Positions 51,110 through 59,790 are shown, counted from the first letter of the stretch. The stretch: DNA of 64,000 bases from an uncultured Clostridia bacterium (GCA_934233735.1 CAKQGQ010000007.1:43962-107961), one strand, 5' to 3'. Program-made: numbers and translations. The notes: a model not told the origin generated them from the sequence alone.

Positions 51110-52436
51110 TTTCTGCATCCTCCTTCCGCCTTGTTTTTATGAAGATTACTAAAAGAAGCAGGGACGATACACCGGTTACTGACCAAAGCGCCAGGTTCAT
51201 AGCGTCTCCGGTCTTCGGTGGTTTCGTCAGATGTCCGTCATTCTTCGTATTATCATCTTTCGGATTGTTTGGTTTCTCCGGTTTATCAGGCTTATCCGGC
51301 TTGTCAGGATTATCTGGCTTGTCAGGATTATCTGGCTTGTCAGGATTATCCGGTTCATCCGGATTGTCAGGGTCGGTCGGTGTCGGGTCTATCGGAGTGA
51401 CGGTTCCTCCTCCGCCGCCTCCGCCGCCTCCGGCATCCTTTACATACCATTCAAAGTCAGCTTTTAACTGCTGGTTCGCGCATTCGTTTCCGACACTTGT
51501 CGGCAGCCATGGATTGATACGGAAGTATACATCTGTTACGCCGCTCTTGGAATACGGAATGCTTATCGCATATTCCTTTCCATCAATCTTACCGAACGTT
51601 TCTTCATATAGTTCTGTCTGTTGGCTGTTTACGGCAGCCTCCGCCAGAGTTGCCGCTCGCAGATAAAGATTTTCTTTCAGAGGGCTCTTACCATTTGAGT
51701 CCGTTGTCGCCGCCGTCACGGTTGTACGGAAATACAAGGTCGTCGAACGGTCATGATAAATGCGGATGCAGTAGTACTTCGCATCAGCTTCTTCCCGACC
51801 GTCTCCCGGAAACATATTCGTCACATTGAAAGCTTCTTTTGTATACGAATTTCCTTCAAACAAGTCCAGTCTGATGGCTTTGCGTCCGGATGAAGAACCT
51901 CCGCCTCCGCCCTGTGACGGTGTGGTAGGCGTTGTCGGCGTTGTAGGCTGCTCCCCGTTGTTATCATCTTCGCCTGCATTTGGATCCGAAGGCTGCGTGT
52001 TGTCATCTCCGCCCGGGTTGTCACTCGGATTTTCATCATCGCCGGAAGGGGTTGTCTGCTGTCCGTCCGATGCCGAATCATTCTTTCCCGAAGTTTTATC
52101 ACTGTCGGATTTGCCGTCTGTGTTCACAGCGGATTGTCCGGACTGTCCGGAGCCGTTTGCAGGCACGACAACACCGGCAGCTGAATTATCGTTTTTACTG
52201 CCGTTATTTTCGTCTTCCTTATCCCCGACTAAATTATCCGGGATTTCGATTGTCGTCGGAGTCGAGGCAAGATGCTGCAGATACAAATACCGTGCCGCCA
52301 ATCCTGCTACACTGAGTGCCAGCAAAATAGCCAGAATGATAATAATCTTCCGCTGCTTCTTATCCTTTTCATCGGTCTCCTTATTGACTTCGATTTCGTT
52401 ATTAATCTCTTTTTCTTTGTTTTCTTTGTTTTTCAT
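51093..52436 (-). CDS. Wall-anchored TasA-like protein with sorting signal (PPKTGD), first gene of the fibre operon
   Basis: 447 residues: basic cytoplasmic start, membrane/signal helix (31-52), a Ser/Asp/Gly/Thr-rich linker (75-184), a TasA-like domain (about 185-335, 'FNVTNMFPGDGREEA', 'LPTSVGNECANQQLKADF'), Gly9 (336-344), a wall-spanning region of PDNPDKP repeats (355-390), then PPKTGD (406-411), a second helix (414-433) and RRKED: a complete sortase sorting signal with Pro in place of Leu. The start at 52436 is chosen because the ORF further upstream crosses the promoter. It overlaps the next gene by 17 nt. It probably tethers the fibres to peptidoglycan. No sortase is in the window. Confidence 0.8.
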   Translation of the reverse strand: MKNKENKEKEINNEIEVNKETDEKDKKQRKIIIILAILLALSVAGLAARYLYLQHLASTPTTIEIPDNLVGDKEDENNGSKNDNSAAGVVVPANGSGQSGQSAVNTDGKSDSDKTSGKNDSASDGQQTTPSGDDENPSDNPGGDDNTQPSDPNAGEDDNNGEQPTTPTTPTTPSQGGGGGSSSGRKAIRLDLFEGNSYTKEAFNVTNMFPGDGREEADAKYYCIRIYHDRSTTLYFRTTVTAATTDSNGKSPLKENLYLRAATLAEAAVNSQQTELYEETFGKIDGKEYAISIPYSKSGVTDVYFRINPWLPTSVGNECANQQLKADFEWYVKDAGGGGGGGGGTVTPIDPTPTDPDNPDEPDNPDKPDNPDKPDNPDKPDKPDKPEKPNNPKDDNTKNDGHLTKPPKTGDAMNLALWSVTGVSSLLLLVIFIKTRRKEDAENDNEC

Positions 52437-52479
52437 AAGCTCACACTTTTTCCTTTTTTTGCCGAAGCTATTCAATATA

Positions 52480-52508
52480 ATTATAACCCCCTTAGACCCC
52501 CTTCGCAA
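52480..52508 (-). promoter_or_regulatory. Promoter of the TasA/SipW fibre operon
   Basis: On the minus strand TTGCGA (52508-52503) and TATAAT (52485-52480) with a 17-bp spacer that contains a direct repeat GGGGGT-tctaa-GGGGGT. Upstream, A6/T6 runs alternate (AAAAAAGTGTTTTTT, about 52510-52540), a possible curved or regulator-binding stretch. Confidence 0.75.
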
Positions 52509-52573
52509 CTCTTTTTTCACATAAAAAACACTTTTTTGACATAAATGTTCACTGAGCAGTGCAAAAAAACGAA

Positions 52574-52597
52574 CCGACTGCAATTCCTTGCAGTCGG
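52574..52597 (-). terminator. Terminator of rlmN, insulating the fibre operon
   Basis: CCGACTGCAA / TTGCAGTCGG perfect 10-bp stem with a 4-nt loop, followed on the minus strand by TTCGTTTTTTT. Confidence 0.92.
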
Positions 52598-52645
52598 CAC
52601 TCTTAAGTATTAAAAGAAGAACCAGATTTTTCATGTTTTTCCCGT

Positions 52646-53707
52646 TTATCTGTCTTCCGTTTCAGACAGTCTCAGCTGGCCGCAGGCAGCGTCAATATCG
52701 TCCCCGAGTTCACGGCGTATCGTCGCCGGAATACCGTTTTCATGCAGCACTTTTTGAAAGTTCAGCACCGCACTTCGCTCCGTCGTATCGTATCCGGTCT
52801 CCTCCACCTTATTCAGCGGAATCAGATTGACATGGCAAAGCATGCCGTGCAGCCTTGATGCAAGCATCTTCGCGTGTTCCATGCTGTCGTTGACGCCCTT
52901 TACCAGCGTATATTCGAAGGTAATTCTTCTGGAAGTTTTCTCTGCATACTCCCTGCATGCCGCGAGCAAAACATCCATCGGATAGGTTCGGTTCACCGGC
53001 ATGATTTCGCTTCGCATTTCATCGTTTGTCGCGTGAAGCGAGATTGCCAGGTTCACCTGCGGAAACTCCTCTGCAAATCTTGCAATCTTCGGCACCAGAC
53101 CGCAGGTTGAAACAGTGATATTACGCATGCCGATGGCAAGGCCGTTTGGGTCGTTGATTATGCGGATAAATGCCGCCAGATTATCGTAATTATCAAAAGG
53201 CTCGCCCGTTCCCATGACTACCACATGGCTGATTCGCTCGCCGGTCTGTCTCTGCGCTGCCAGAATCTGCCCGGCAATTTCGCCCGGCGTAAGGTTCCGC
53301 TTGAGTCCGCCGATGGTCGAAGCGCAGAAGCGGCATCCCATCCTGCATCCTGCCTGTGAAGAAACGCAGATGGAATTTCCGAATTTATATTTCATGAAAA
53401 CGCTCTCAATGGCATTGCCGTCCGCAAGGCGAAATAAGAACTTCCGTGTTCCGTCCAGCTTGGAAACCTGCATACGCAGGACTTCTAAGGCGGTCAGTTC
53501 CGCCTGCTGCGAAAGTTTTTCTCGCAGGTCTTTCGGGAGATTATTCATTTCATCAAAGCTCTGTACACCATTTCGGAAGCTGCCATCTTTCGCAATCCCG
53601 CCATAAATCCAGCTGAAAATCTGCTTTGCACGGAATTTCGGCGCGTGTAAGGTTTCTGTCACGAACTGCTCAAGTTCGTAATAGGTTAAGTCCAGTAAGT
53701 TTGTCAT
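52646..53707 (-). CDS. rlmN: 23S rRNA/tRNA (adenine-C2)-methyltransferase RlmN
   Basis: 353 residues. 'SSQAGCRMGCRFCAST' holds the radical SAM cysteines Cys121, Cys125 and Cys128. 'GMGEPFDN' appears as 'GTGEPFDNYDN', followed by 'ISLHATNDEMRSEIMPVNR' and 'LIPLN', and 'RRELGDDIDAACGQLR' at the end carries the methyl-accepting Cys. It methylates A2503 of 23S rRNA and A37 of some tRNAs. The ATG at 53707 follows AAGGAAATAAACGA. Confidence 0.94.
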   Translation of the reverse strand: MTNLLDLTYYELEQFVTETLHAPKFRAKQIFSWIYGGIAKDGSFRNGVQSFDEMNNLPKDLREKLSQQAELTALEVLRMQVSKLDGTRKFLFRLADGNAIESVFMKYKFGNSICVSSQAGCRMGCRFCASTIGGLKRNLTPGEIAGQILAAQRQTGERISHVVVMGTGEPFDNYDNLAAFIRIINDPNGLAIGMRNITVSTCGLVPKIARFAEEFPQVNLAISLHATNDEMRSEIMPVNRTYPMDVLLAACREYAEKTSRRITFEYTLVKGVNDSMEHAKMLASRLHGMLCHVNLIPLNKVEETGYDTTERSAVLNFQKVLHENGIPATIRRELGDDIDAACGQLRLSETEDR

Positions 53708-53726
53708 TCGTTTATTTCCTTTTTTC

Positions 53727-54176
53727 CTATTCTGCTCTTTCATCCAGTCTTCGTCCGCATTTACGGCAGAAGGTATAGGTTTCTTTTACCGGAGCGCCAC
53801 AGTACGGGCAGAAATTGTTTTCCCCATCGATTACAGACTTTTCTGATGATTCCTGCTTAGGCGCAGTCCATGTTTCATCCTCGTTTGGGCATTTGCTGCG
53901 TGCCTGCTGTCCGAATCTTTCATTTAACGGATCCGGCTCCTCCTCTTCATCGACAATGTCAAAAGTCGAAAATCGTTTTTCACCGGTAGCATTCCGCAGG
54001 TTATAAACGACTCCGCTAATCGCAACAATAACAAAAATCACTCCGAATGCCGCAAAGAAAATCGGTGCCCCCATCTGTACTGCCATGATCGTCCAGAATA
54101 CACCAAAAATTGCGACGCCTATACCTGCAATACCACCCAGCATCGAAGGTCCTCTGCCCGGTTTTATACTTTTCAT
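53727..54176 (-). CDS. Membrane protein with C-terminal zinc ribbon
   Basis: 149 residues: two membrane segments (about 12-33 and 39-58), an acidic linker (75-90), and a zinc ribbon 'FCPYCGAPVKETYTFCRKCGRR' (two CxxC pairs). Its 3' end lies just before rlmN, with which it may be co-transcribed. Zinc-ribbon membrane proteins of this kind are common in Clostridia and mostly uncharacterised. A perfect inverted repeat lies 60 nt upstream (54236-54248). Confidence 0.7.
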   Translation of the reverse strand: MKSIKPGRGPSMLGGIAGIGVAIFGVFWTIMAVQMGAPIFFAAFGVIFVIVAISGVVYNLRNATGEKRFSTFDIVDEEEEPDPLNERFGQQARSKCPNEDETWTAPKQESSEKSVIDGENNFCPYCGAPVKETYTFCRKCGRRLDERAE

Positions 54177-54235
54177 TGTCCTTTTCCCCCTTTTTAAATG
54201 TATTAAATCTACATTTGTTCAAACATTCACCATAT

Positions 54236-54248
54236 AGCGGTGACCGCT
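54236..54248. promoter_or_regulatory. Perfect inverted repeat upstream of the zinc-ribbon gene
   Basis: AGCGGT-g-ACCGCT in the otherwise AT-rich gap 54177-54291. It is an operator or mRNA stem candidate; too little else is visible to decide. Confidence 0.3.
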
Positions 54249-54291
54249 CTTTGGCTCGTCTTCTTGCTTGTGTCTATTTTACCACAAAATA

Positions 54292-55551
54292 TCACGACAG
54301 CACAAGCTTCTTCAGTGCAAGAGTATACACTTTCATGGCAATTTCAAAGTCCTCTTCCGAAATATGCTCATTCTTCATATGCTCCGTGCAGGGATGTCCC
54401 GGAATAATCGGTCCGAATGCCACGATATTCGGCATTGCGCGTGCATAAGTTCCGCCGCCGATTACAGTTGGCTCGTCCTCGATTCCGGTAACTTCTCTGA
54501 ATGCTCCGATGAGGGTTCTGATTACATCCCCGTTCTTATCCATGAATACCGGATCCATGTGTTCCGCTATCTCCGCTGCAAAGCCGTGAGTCTCAAACGC
54601 CATTTTTATCTTCTGTTTGATTTCGTCAGCTTTCAGTGTCACCGGATAGCGAATGTCGATTCCGAGCGTGATTTTTTCTTCATCGGTTTTCAGAAGGCCG
54701 ACATTCATTGTCAGTTTTCCGCTCTGCTCGTCGCAGAAATCCAGTCCGAGGGCTTCTCCGTGCAGATGATATCCGATGAAATCCATGTATTTTGCCGCAA
54801 ACGCGCAGTTTTCCGCTGCTGCTTCCATGGCTTTTGTTATCGCGTTCTCCCCTTCCTCCGGCGTGCTTCCGTGCGCCGAAACGCCGCTCATTTGAATTGT
54901 CTGCCCACCGTCCGTGACGATTTTCGCAAGGTCTGCGACCATATTTACGGCATTGCCGCCCTCTGCGGTTTTGATTCCACTGCCTGCGATTGGATGCGAT
55001 ACATACAGGGAGATGATTCCTTTTTCACCATAGATTGCAGGGAAATCCGCGTCCGGCGTAAATCCGTACGACAGCAGTTCCTCATGCTCTCTGTAATACT
55101 GCATGTCAAGCCAGTCCCCGGTCTCCTCCTGGCAGCCGAAGATGATTCTGACTCTCTTTTTCAGGGGCAGACCGCTGTCCAGAAGTTCTTTCATTGCCAT
55201 GACCGCACAGAACGCCGGCCCTTTGTCGTCCACCACGCCTCTTCCGTACATCTGCCCGTCTGCAATCGTCAAATCATACGGCGGATAGTCCCAGTCGTTT
55301 CCCGCGGGCACAACATCGAGGTGAGCAAGGATTCCGATGAGCTGCTCTCCCTCTCCGATTTCCGCCCAGCCTATGCGATTCTCGCAGTTTTGTGTTCGAA
55401 AGCCCAGGCTCTCGCATAAGTCAAGCATGTATTTTAATGCTTCAAACACGTGACGGCCGTAAGGCATCGCGCCGTATTTTTCGTCATATTCTTCGCCGCA
55501 TCCCGTTTCACTCGGAATACGCAGTAACCCCTTTAATGCTTCTGACATCAT
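54292..55551 (-). CDS. M20-family dipeptidase (Sapep/PepV-like)
   Basis: 419 residues. Metal-binding blocks 'LIGILAHLDVVPAG' (His), 'YGRGVVDDKGPAFCAVMAM' (Asp), 'IFGCQEETGDWLDMQYY' (Glu-Glu) and the C-terminal 'GGGTYARAMPNIVAFGP' with 'TEHMKNEHIS' (last His) are intact. Sapep/PepV enzymes cleave dipeptides in the cytoplasm using Mn or Zn. The ATG at 55551 has GGGAG nearby but makes the N-terminus about 25 residues shorter than usual; the open frame continues upstream without a good start. Confidence 0.85.
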   Translation of the reverse strand: MMSEALKGLLRIPSETGCGEEYDEKYGAMPYGRHVFEALKYMLDLCESLGFRTQNCENRIGWAEIGEGEQLIGILAHLDVVPAGNDWDYPPYDLTIADGQMYGRGVVDDKGPAFCAVMAMKELLDSGLPLKKRVRIIFGCQEETGDWLDMQYYREHEELLSYGFTPDADFPAIYGEKGIISLYVSHPIAGSGIKTAEGGNAVNMVADLAKIVTDGGQTIQMSGVSAHGSTPEEGENAITKAMEAAAENCAFAAKYMDFIGYHLHGEALGLDFCDEQSGKLTMNVGLLKTDEEKITLGIDIRYPVTLKADEIKQKIKMAFETHGFAAEIAEHMDPVFMDKNGDVIRTLIGAFREVTGIEDEPTVIGGGTYARAMPNIVAFGPIIPGHPCTEHMKNEHISEEDFEIAMKVYTLALKKLVLS

Positions 55552-55666
55552 TTTTTCATTCTCCCTTCCTGCACAAAAATCCGCCGCATCCGTTTTTGCG
55601 GGGGCTGATTCCTCACAAAACCCGGCACGCAGCGGATTCCATCTCAAACTTTATTTTTAAAGTATA

Positions 55667-56761
55667 CTATAAAAATGACTTATATGCAAAGCCCAATTTG
55701 AAGCTTTCGGTGCTGAACACTTTCTGTCCTTCCGGCGTTTTCCAAGCCTCCGGTGCCGGAAGTCCGATTATGGATACTTTCTGTCCGATTGTCCAGTTCG
55801 GGTTGGTAACCGGCTGTCCTTTGTCATCGAGCATACAGATGAGGTCAGGCACGCAGATGTCGAGCTCGCCGTTTCTCTTCGCATAGATATTTTCATTCTG
55901 TATGAAAATTTCGTACTTTTCCCCTTCAAAGCCGTCATATCCGGCAAGACGAACCTCAGCGAAGGTGAATCCGTCTCTGAATTCCCAAGGTGTCTCTTCA
56001 ACCGTGCCGCGGAAGAGAAGTTTTCCTCCGAATTCATCTGCGATGGCCGCTGCTGCATCCAAGCCGTTTTCGTTTGCTTCACGCAAGGTTCTGCCGATGT
56101 TCATCGCGTAGCTGATTGCTCCTTTTATAACGGAATTTTTGAACACATTTCCCCGCATCGGGTGATCGGTTACTCCGACCTCGTTTCCGCTTGCAACCGC
56201 AACTGCCCTTACAATTGCTTCCGCTCTGAGATCATTGACAACATCTTTGATGATTACCGTTTCTCCGAAATTCGTGGCACATGCCAGCGGCGTAATAGGA
56301 ATTCCTGCCAAATAGAAGGTGGAATGCTGCAGCTCCGGAACGGATCTTCCCGCAGGATCACTGTCTGCGAGCGGTCTGTCGAGCGACATTGCGATATGCA
56401 TTGCCTCTGCGGTGTTTTCGCCTCCGAGTTCCGTTGAAGAAACCGCACAAAACTTTTCTCCCATATATTCTTCCAGCGTTTTGAACGCAAGTACTGCGGA
56501 TGAATCGTTAAGGCGCGGCAGATCTTTATATTCCGGGTCTTCCTCTTCGCCCTCACAGAGCGTTGCTCCGCATCCGTAAGGTGAGCCCACGAGGCCGTCG
56601 TCCGGAATTTCTTCCAAAGGCATCAGTTTCAGTGCCTTGCCTTCGTCATAATCTTTTTCAATCATCCGAAGCCCTGCGGCGAGGCTGCCACCACCGCCTG
56701 TTCCGACAACCGTACAGCCGTACAGAATGTCGATTGCTTCTTGTCTTGTTAAAATTTTCAT
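55667..56761 (-). CDS. DUF917 family protein (hydantoinase/thiohydantoin-desulfurase-like)
   Basis: 364 residues. The N-terminus 'CTVVGTGGGGSLAAGL' and 'SPYGCGAT', 'SSTELGGENTAEAMHIAM', 'LADSDPAGRSVPELQHSTF' and 'MGRALSYAMNIGRTL'-like blocks are typical of DUF917, members of which include S-methyl thiohydantoin desulfurase and proteins linked to hydantoin use. It lies 17 nt after an NCS1 permease and divergent from a PucR regulator, which supports a role in uptake and breakdown of a hydantoin, purine or pyrimidine. Exact reaction unknown. Confidence 0.8.
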   Translation of the reverse strand: MKILTRQEAIDILYGCTVVGTGGGGSLAAGLRMIEKDYDEGKALKLMPLEEIPDDGLVGSPYGCGATLCEGEEEDPEYKDLPRLNDSSAVLAFKTLEEYMGEKFCAVSSTELGGENTAEAMHIAMSLDRPLADSDPAGRSVPELQHSTFYLAGIPITPLACATNFGETVIIKDVVNDLRAEAIVRAVAVASGNEVGVTDHPMRGNVFKNSVIKGAISYAMNIGRTLREANENGLDAAAAIADEFGGKLLFRGTVEETPWEFRDGFTFAEVRLAGYDGFEGEKYEIFIQNENIYAKRNGELDICVPDLICMLDDKGQPVTNPNWTIGQKVSIIGLPAPEAWKTPEGQKVFSTESFKLGFAYKSFL

Positions 56762-56777
56762 TTCAAACCCCTGTTTC

Positions 56778-58040
56778 TTAATTATTTAATGTTGGTCTCG
56801 ATGTGGAAGGCCAGATTTTTTCAAGAATCAGATAAATTACGATAGCAAATCCGATTCCCGCAAAGTCAAGCTGTACCAGATAGGAAAGCACAACCGAGAC
56901 TGCCCATGTGAGCACACCTGCAATATAGATGCCGTCTCTGGAATGCCAGTTCTCCGGTTTTCCTTTTCCTATGATAAAGTAATCGGCAAACATAATTCCG
57001 CCGAGCGGGCAGACCATGTACGCAAGGTAGCCGAGAAAAGTCTCAATATTATCAACAATTCCCGTCAGTCCGAGCAGTGTGCCCAAAACGCCTACGATAA
57101 CCGTTACTTCTCTTCTTCTATTGTCCGGTGCGTTTACTGCCAAAACAACATCAAGTGCGCCGCAGTATGCATTTGAAGAGTTTGTGGTCCATGTCGAAAG
57201 GATCAGTGAAATTACGCCAAGTACCGGGATTCCCACAACGATAAGTACCATGCTGATATCGAATTCACCGGCAACCTTTGTGAGTAAAGCGCCCAGAGCG
57301 AGAGTGATAACTCCCATCGGGAATACGCCTACCGTCGTGGACAAAATCGTATCTTTTCTTGACTTTTGGAATCTCGCAACATCGGCTGCTGTAATTACGC
57401 CGCATGCATAGAAGTCAAAGGACAAAATTACGCCGTCCAGGAAGGACATCGTCGGCGTGATTTCTTCATCAATCGCACTGATTCCGTTCTGCTTAATCGC
57501 AAGGTAAGTTCCGATAATCATAACGATAAGCAGAAGAGGCACCGATACATAGTCCAGCTTTTCCATTGCCTTCATTCCGAAAGCCGCTGTGACTGTCATG
57601 ATTACGCCCCAGAAAATGCAGGAAAATGCGTAAGGAATTGTGATGCCGAAGTTGGAATCCAGGAAGTTTACAAAGGATTCGGCGCATTCTTGATTGTTGA
57701 TGCCGAACCATCCCACAAGGTTGATGGCAAAGACAATCGCCGCGATGTATCTTGCGCCTTTCTTTCCGAGTGAGGATTCTGTAATCGTGCAGGATGCAAG
57801 GCCAAGGTCGCTTCCGATAAATCCAAGCACAGTCATCGCGATTACAACGAGTATGTACCCTACCGTACCGGAAAGAATCGCGGGCCAGAAATTCATTTCC
57901 TCAACCAGCAGAGCTCCCTCCAAAAATGACGGCACGCATACGCATATGCCGGCCTGGATGAATGCCAGCGGAATCCATCCTTGTTTCTGCTCTTTCGTAA
58001 TCTGTGATAAAGCATTGATTTCTTGATTATTATTGCTCAT
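56778..58040 (-). CDS. NCS1-family permease (CodB/cytosine or hydantoin type)
   Basis: 420 residues and 12 membrane segments. 'WIPLAFIQAGICVCVPSFLEGA' at the start, 'NLVGWFGINNQECAESF', 'FYACGVITAADVARFQKS' and 'WTTNSSNAYCGALDVVL' are NCS1 features. It probably takes up cytosine, allantoin, hydantoin or a related ring with a cation. Co-transcribed with the DUF917 gene and probably controlled by the PucR gene opposite; a GGAGC site precedes the start. Confidence 0.88.
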   Translation of the reverse strand: MSNNNQEINALSQITKEQKQGWIPLAFIQAGICVCVPSFLEGALLVEEMNFWPAILSGTVGYILVVIAMTVLGFIGSDLGLASCTITESSLGKKGARYIAAIVFAINLVGWFGINNQECAESFVNFLDSNFGITIPYAFSCIFWGVIMTVTAAFGMKAMEKLDYVSVPLLLIVMIIGTYLAIKQNGISAIDEEITPTMSFLDGVILSFDFYACGVITAADVARFQKSRKDTILSTTVGVFPMGVITLALGALLTKVAGEFDISMVLIVVGIPVLGVISLILSTWTTNSSNAYCGALDVVLAVNAPDNRRREVTVIVGVLGTLLGLTGIVDNIETFLGYLAYMVCPLGGIMFADYFIIGKGKPENWHSRDGIYIAGVLTWAVSVVLSYLVQLDFAGIGFAIVIYLILEKIWPSTSRPTLNN

Positions 58041-58053
58041 AATAGCTCCTTTC

Positions 58054-58070
58054 TCCCACGCGCGGTGGGA
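58054..58070 (-). promoter_or_regulatory. Inverted repeat in the 5' leader of the permease gene
   Basis: TCCCAC / GTGGGA with a GCGCG centre, immediately before the ribosome site. It could be an operator or a translation-controlling stem. The -10 box TATAAT for the permease is at about 58095-58090. Confidence 0.45.
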
Positions 58071-58141
58071 TTTTCGCTTTTTTTCACATTATATAGTCTC
58101 CTATCACAAAAGTAATTAAAATATTAACGAAGTTTTAGCTT

Positions 58142-58167
58142 CTTTTTTATGCACGTGCATAAAAAAG
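58142..58167. promoter_or_regulatory. Perfect 26-bp palindrome between permease and PucR genes
   Basis: Symmetric about ATGCACGTGCAT with flanking T6 and A6 and closing C/G. It lies between the divergent permease and regulator genes, upstream of both, and is the best candidate operator for the PucR regulator. Confidence 0.6.
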
Positions 58168-58235
58168 GGTTGTGTTTCCGGTTTTTCTGTGCTAAAAAAG
58201 AAGAAAAAGCAAAATTTTTCTTGTGGAGGTAAACC

Positions 58236-59753
58236 ATGAGCATAACCGTAAAAGACTGCCTGAGTCTTCCGTCGCTTTGCATGGGCCGTGTCATCGCCGG
58301 TCGGAATGGACTTTCCGGCATCGTAAGTTCCGTCACCGTTTTTGAATTTGATTTAACATCGGATGATATTTTCACACCTAACGAACTGGCGATCACTGCC
58401 TTCTACGACATCCGAAACAGCATACCGGATCAGGTTGAAACGATAAAAGCCGCAAAACGCAGCGGCGTCGTTGCGCTTGTTTTGTTCTATTCCGATATGG
58501 TTCTCCATGGCGTGGACCGCAAAGTCGTGGAAGCCGCTGACCAATGCAACCTCCCGCTGATTCTGCTTTCCGGGGATGATATGGGGCTGAAATACAGTGA
58601 TGTGATTCACGATATCAGTGAGGCAATCTTCTCGGACGCGCGTTCGGAGGATTTCTATATTGACAACACGATTGACCGAATTTCGCAGATGGATGACCGC
58701 CACCGCAGTCTCGACACGGTTCTGGGGCTCATCAGCGAATACAACCGTTCCAGCGTCGTACTCTGTAACTCAAATAACCGAATTCTTGGGTATTCCCTTT
58801 GGCCTGCCGGAAGTTCTTTTAATGTCGAGAAATTTTTTGCGAATTTCCCCGAAGATATACACTCGGAAAAAATACTTTCCTATGAATTCAAGAGCAAGGG
58901 CGGAACTCCTCTCAAGCTCTGCTTTGTCAATCCTTTTGCATCGATTTCAAGAAATATACTCTCGGAAACCGCACAAATTATTCAGCTTTATACATCGATT
59001 TGGAACGTGAATCTCGACACAAACAGCCGCGAAAGCGTAATTCCGCTGATTCTTGAGAAAAAGTTTGATGCCCTCGCACAGGTTGCCCGCAGCAACAATC
59101 TCGAACTTGATAATTATAGGTCAATGCTGGTTTTCAGTCCCAAAGATGACACCTCCGAAATACGCCGCATGATCGCAGAATACGACCGCACCGCTGTCAC
59201 CGACCGCTACGGCAATGCACTGATTTCCTTTCTATCAGCGGATCTTGCCAATACAAAAGGTCAGCTGTTGATAGACGAGCTGACCGGAATCTGTTCAGAA
59301 AAAATATATAAATTTACCGGGAAAAACATAACGAAGCATGCCGCGCATATTTATCTTGAAATATGTTCGGCCTCTTCCGCAATTGAAAAGATTTTTCCTA
59401 TGCGAAAAATCGTAATGTATGACACGCTTCATTTCGCCGCAAACTGCATTAAACCGGAAAGTGCTGCCAATGCCGACGCCTCATACTATCGCTCGCTTCT
59501 TTCACCTCTGGCTGCGGAAAAAAGCGACGAGCTGCTCCTGACTTTGCAGACCTATCTTTTTGATGCGGACGCCTCTGTAAAAAGAACAGCGGAACTTCTC
59601 TTTCTGCACCGCAACACGGTGAAATACCGTCTGGATCGTATTCGCGACTTTCTCGGACGTGATTTCGAGCAAATGCCTCTGTATCAAGATGTCTATCTGG
59701 CCGCAGCGCTCGAAAGAATCAGCACCTCTGAATCCGCAAACCCGACTCAGTGA
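58236..59753 (+). CDS. PucR-family transcriptional regulator
   Basis: 505 residues. The N-terminal PucR domain (about 4-125, 'ITVKDCLSLPSLCMGRVIAG', 'ELAITAFYDI', 'VVALVLFY') senses a metabolite. A middle GGDEF-like/CdaR region (about 270-400) follows. A C-terminal HTH_30 domain (about 435-495, 'LQTYLFDADASVKRTAELLF', 'HRNTVKYRLDRIRDFLG') closes it. A GGAGG site lies 7 nt before the ATG. Divergent from the permease/DUF917 operon, it probably activates it in the presence of substrate. Confidence 0.88.
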   Translation: MSITVKDCLSLPSLCMGRVIAGRNGLSGIVSSVTVFEFDLTSDDIFTPNELAITAFYDIRNSIPDQVETIKAAKRSGVVALVLFYSDMVLHGVDRKVVEAADQCNLPLILLSGDDMGLKYSDVIHDISEAIFSDARSEDFYIDNTIDRISQMDDRHRSLDTVLGLISEYNRSSVVLCNSNNRILGYSLWPAGSSFNVEKFFANFPEDIHSEKILSYEFKSKGGTPLKLCFVNPFASISRNILSETAQIIQLYTSIWNVNLDTNSRESVIPLILEKKFDALAQVARSNNLELDNYRSMLVFSPKDDTSEIRRMIAEYDRTAVTDRYGNALISFLSADLANTKGQLLIDELTGICSEKIYKFTGKNITKHAAHIYLEICSASSAIEKIFPMRKIVMYDTLHFAANCIKPESAANADASYYRSLLSPLAAEKSDELLLTLQTYLFDADASVKRTAELLFLHRNTVKYRLDRIRDFLGRDFEQMPLYQDVYLAAALERISTSESANPTQ

Positions 59754-59790
59754 GACCGGTTCAGCAAGCCTGCCTCACCGAGTCTGACGC

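Noticed and set aside
51103..51666. 187-codon plus-strand ORF with LSGLSG repeats
   Set aside because: It is the reverse-strand reading of the PDNPDKP repeats and sorting signal of the anchored protein.
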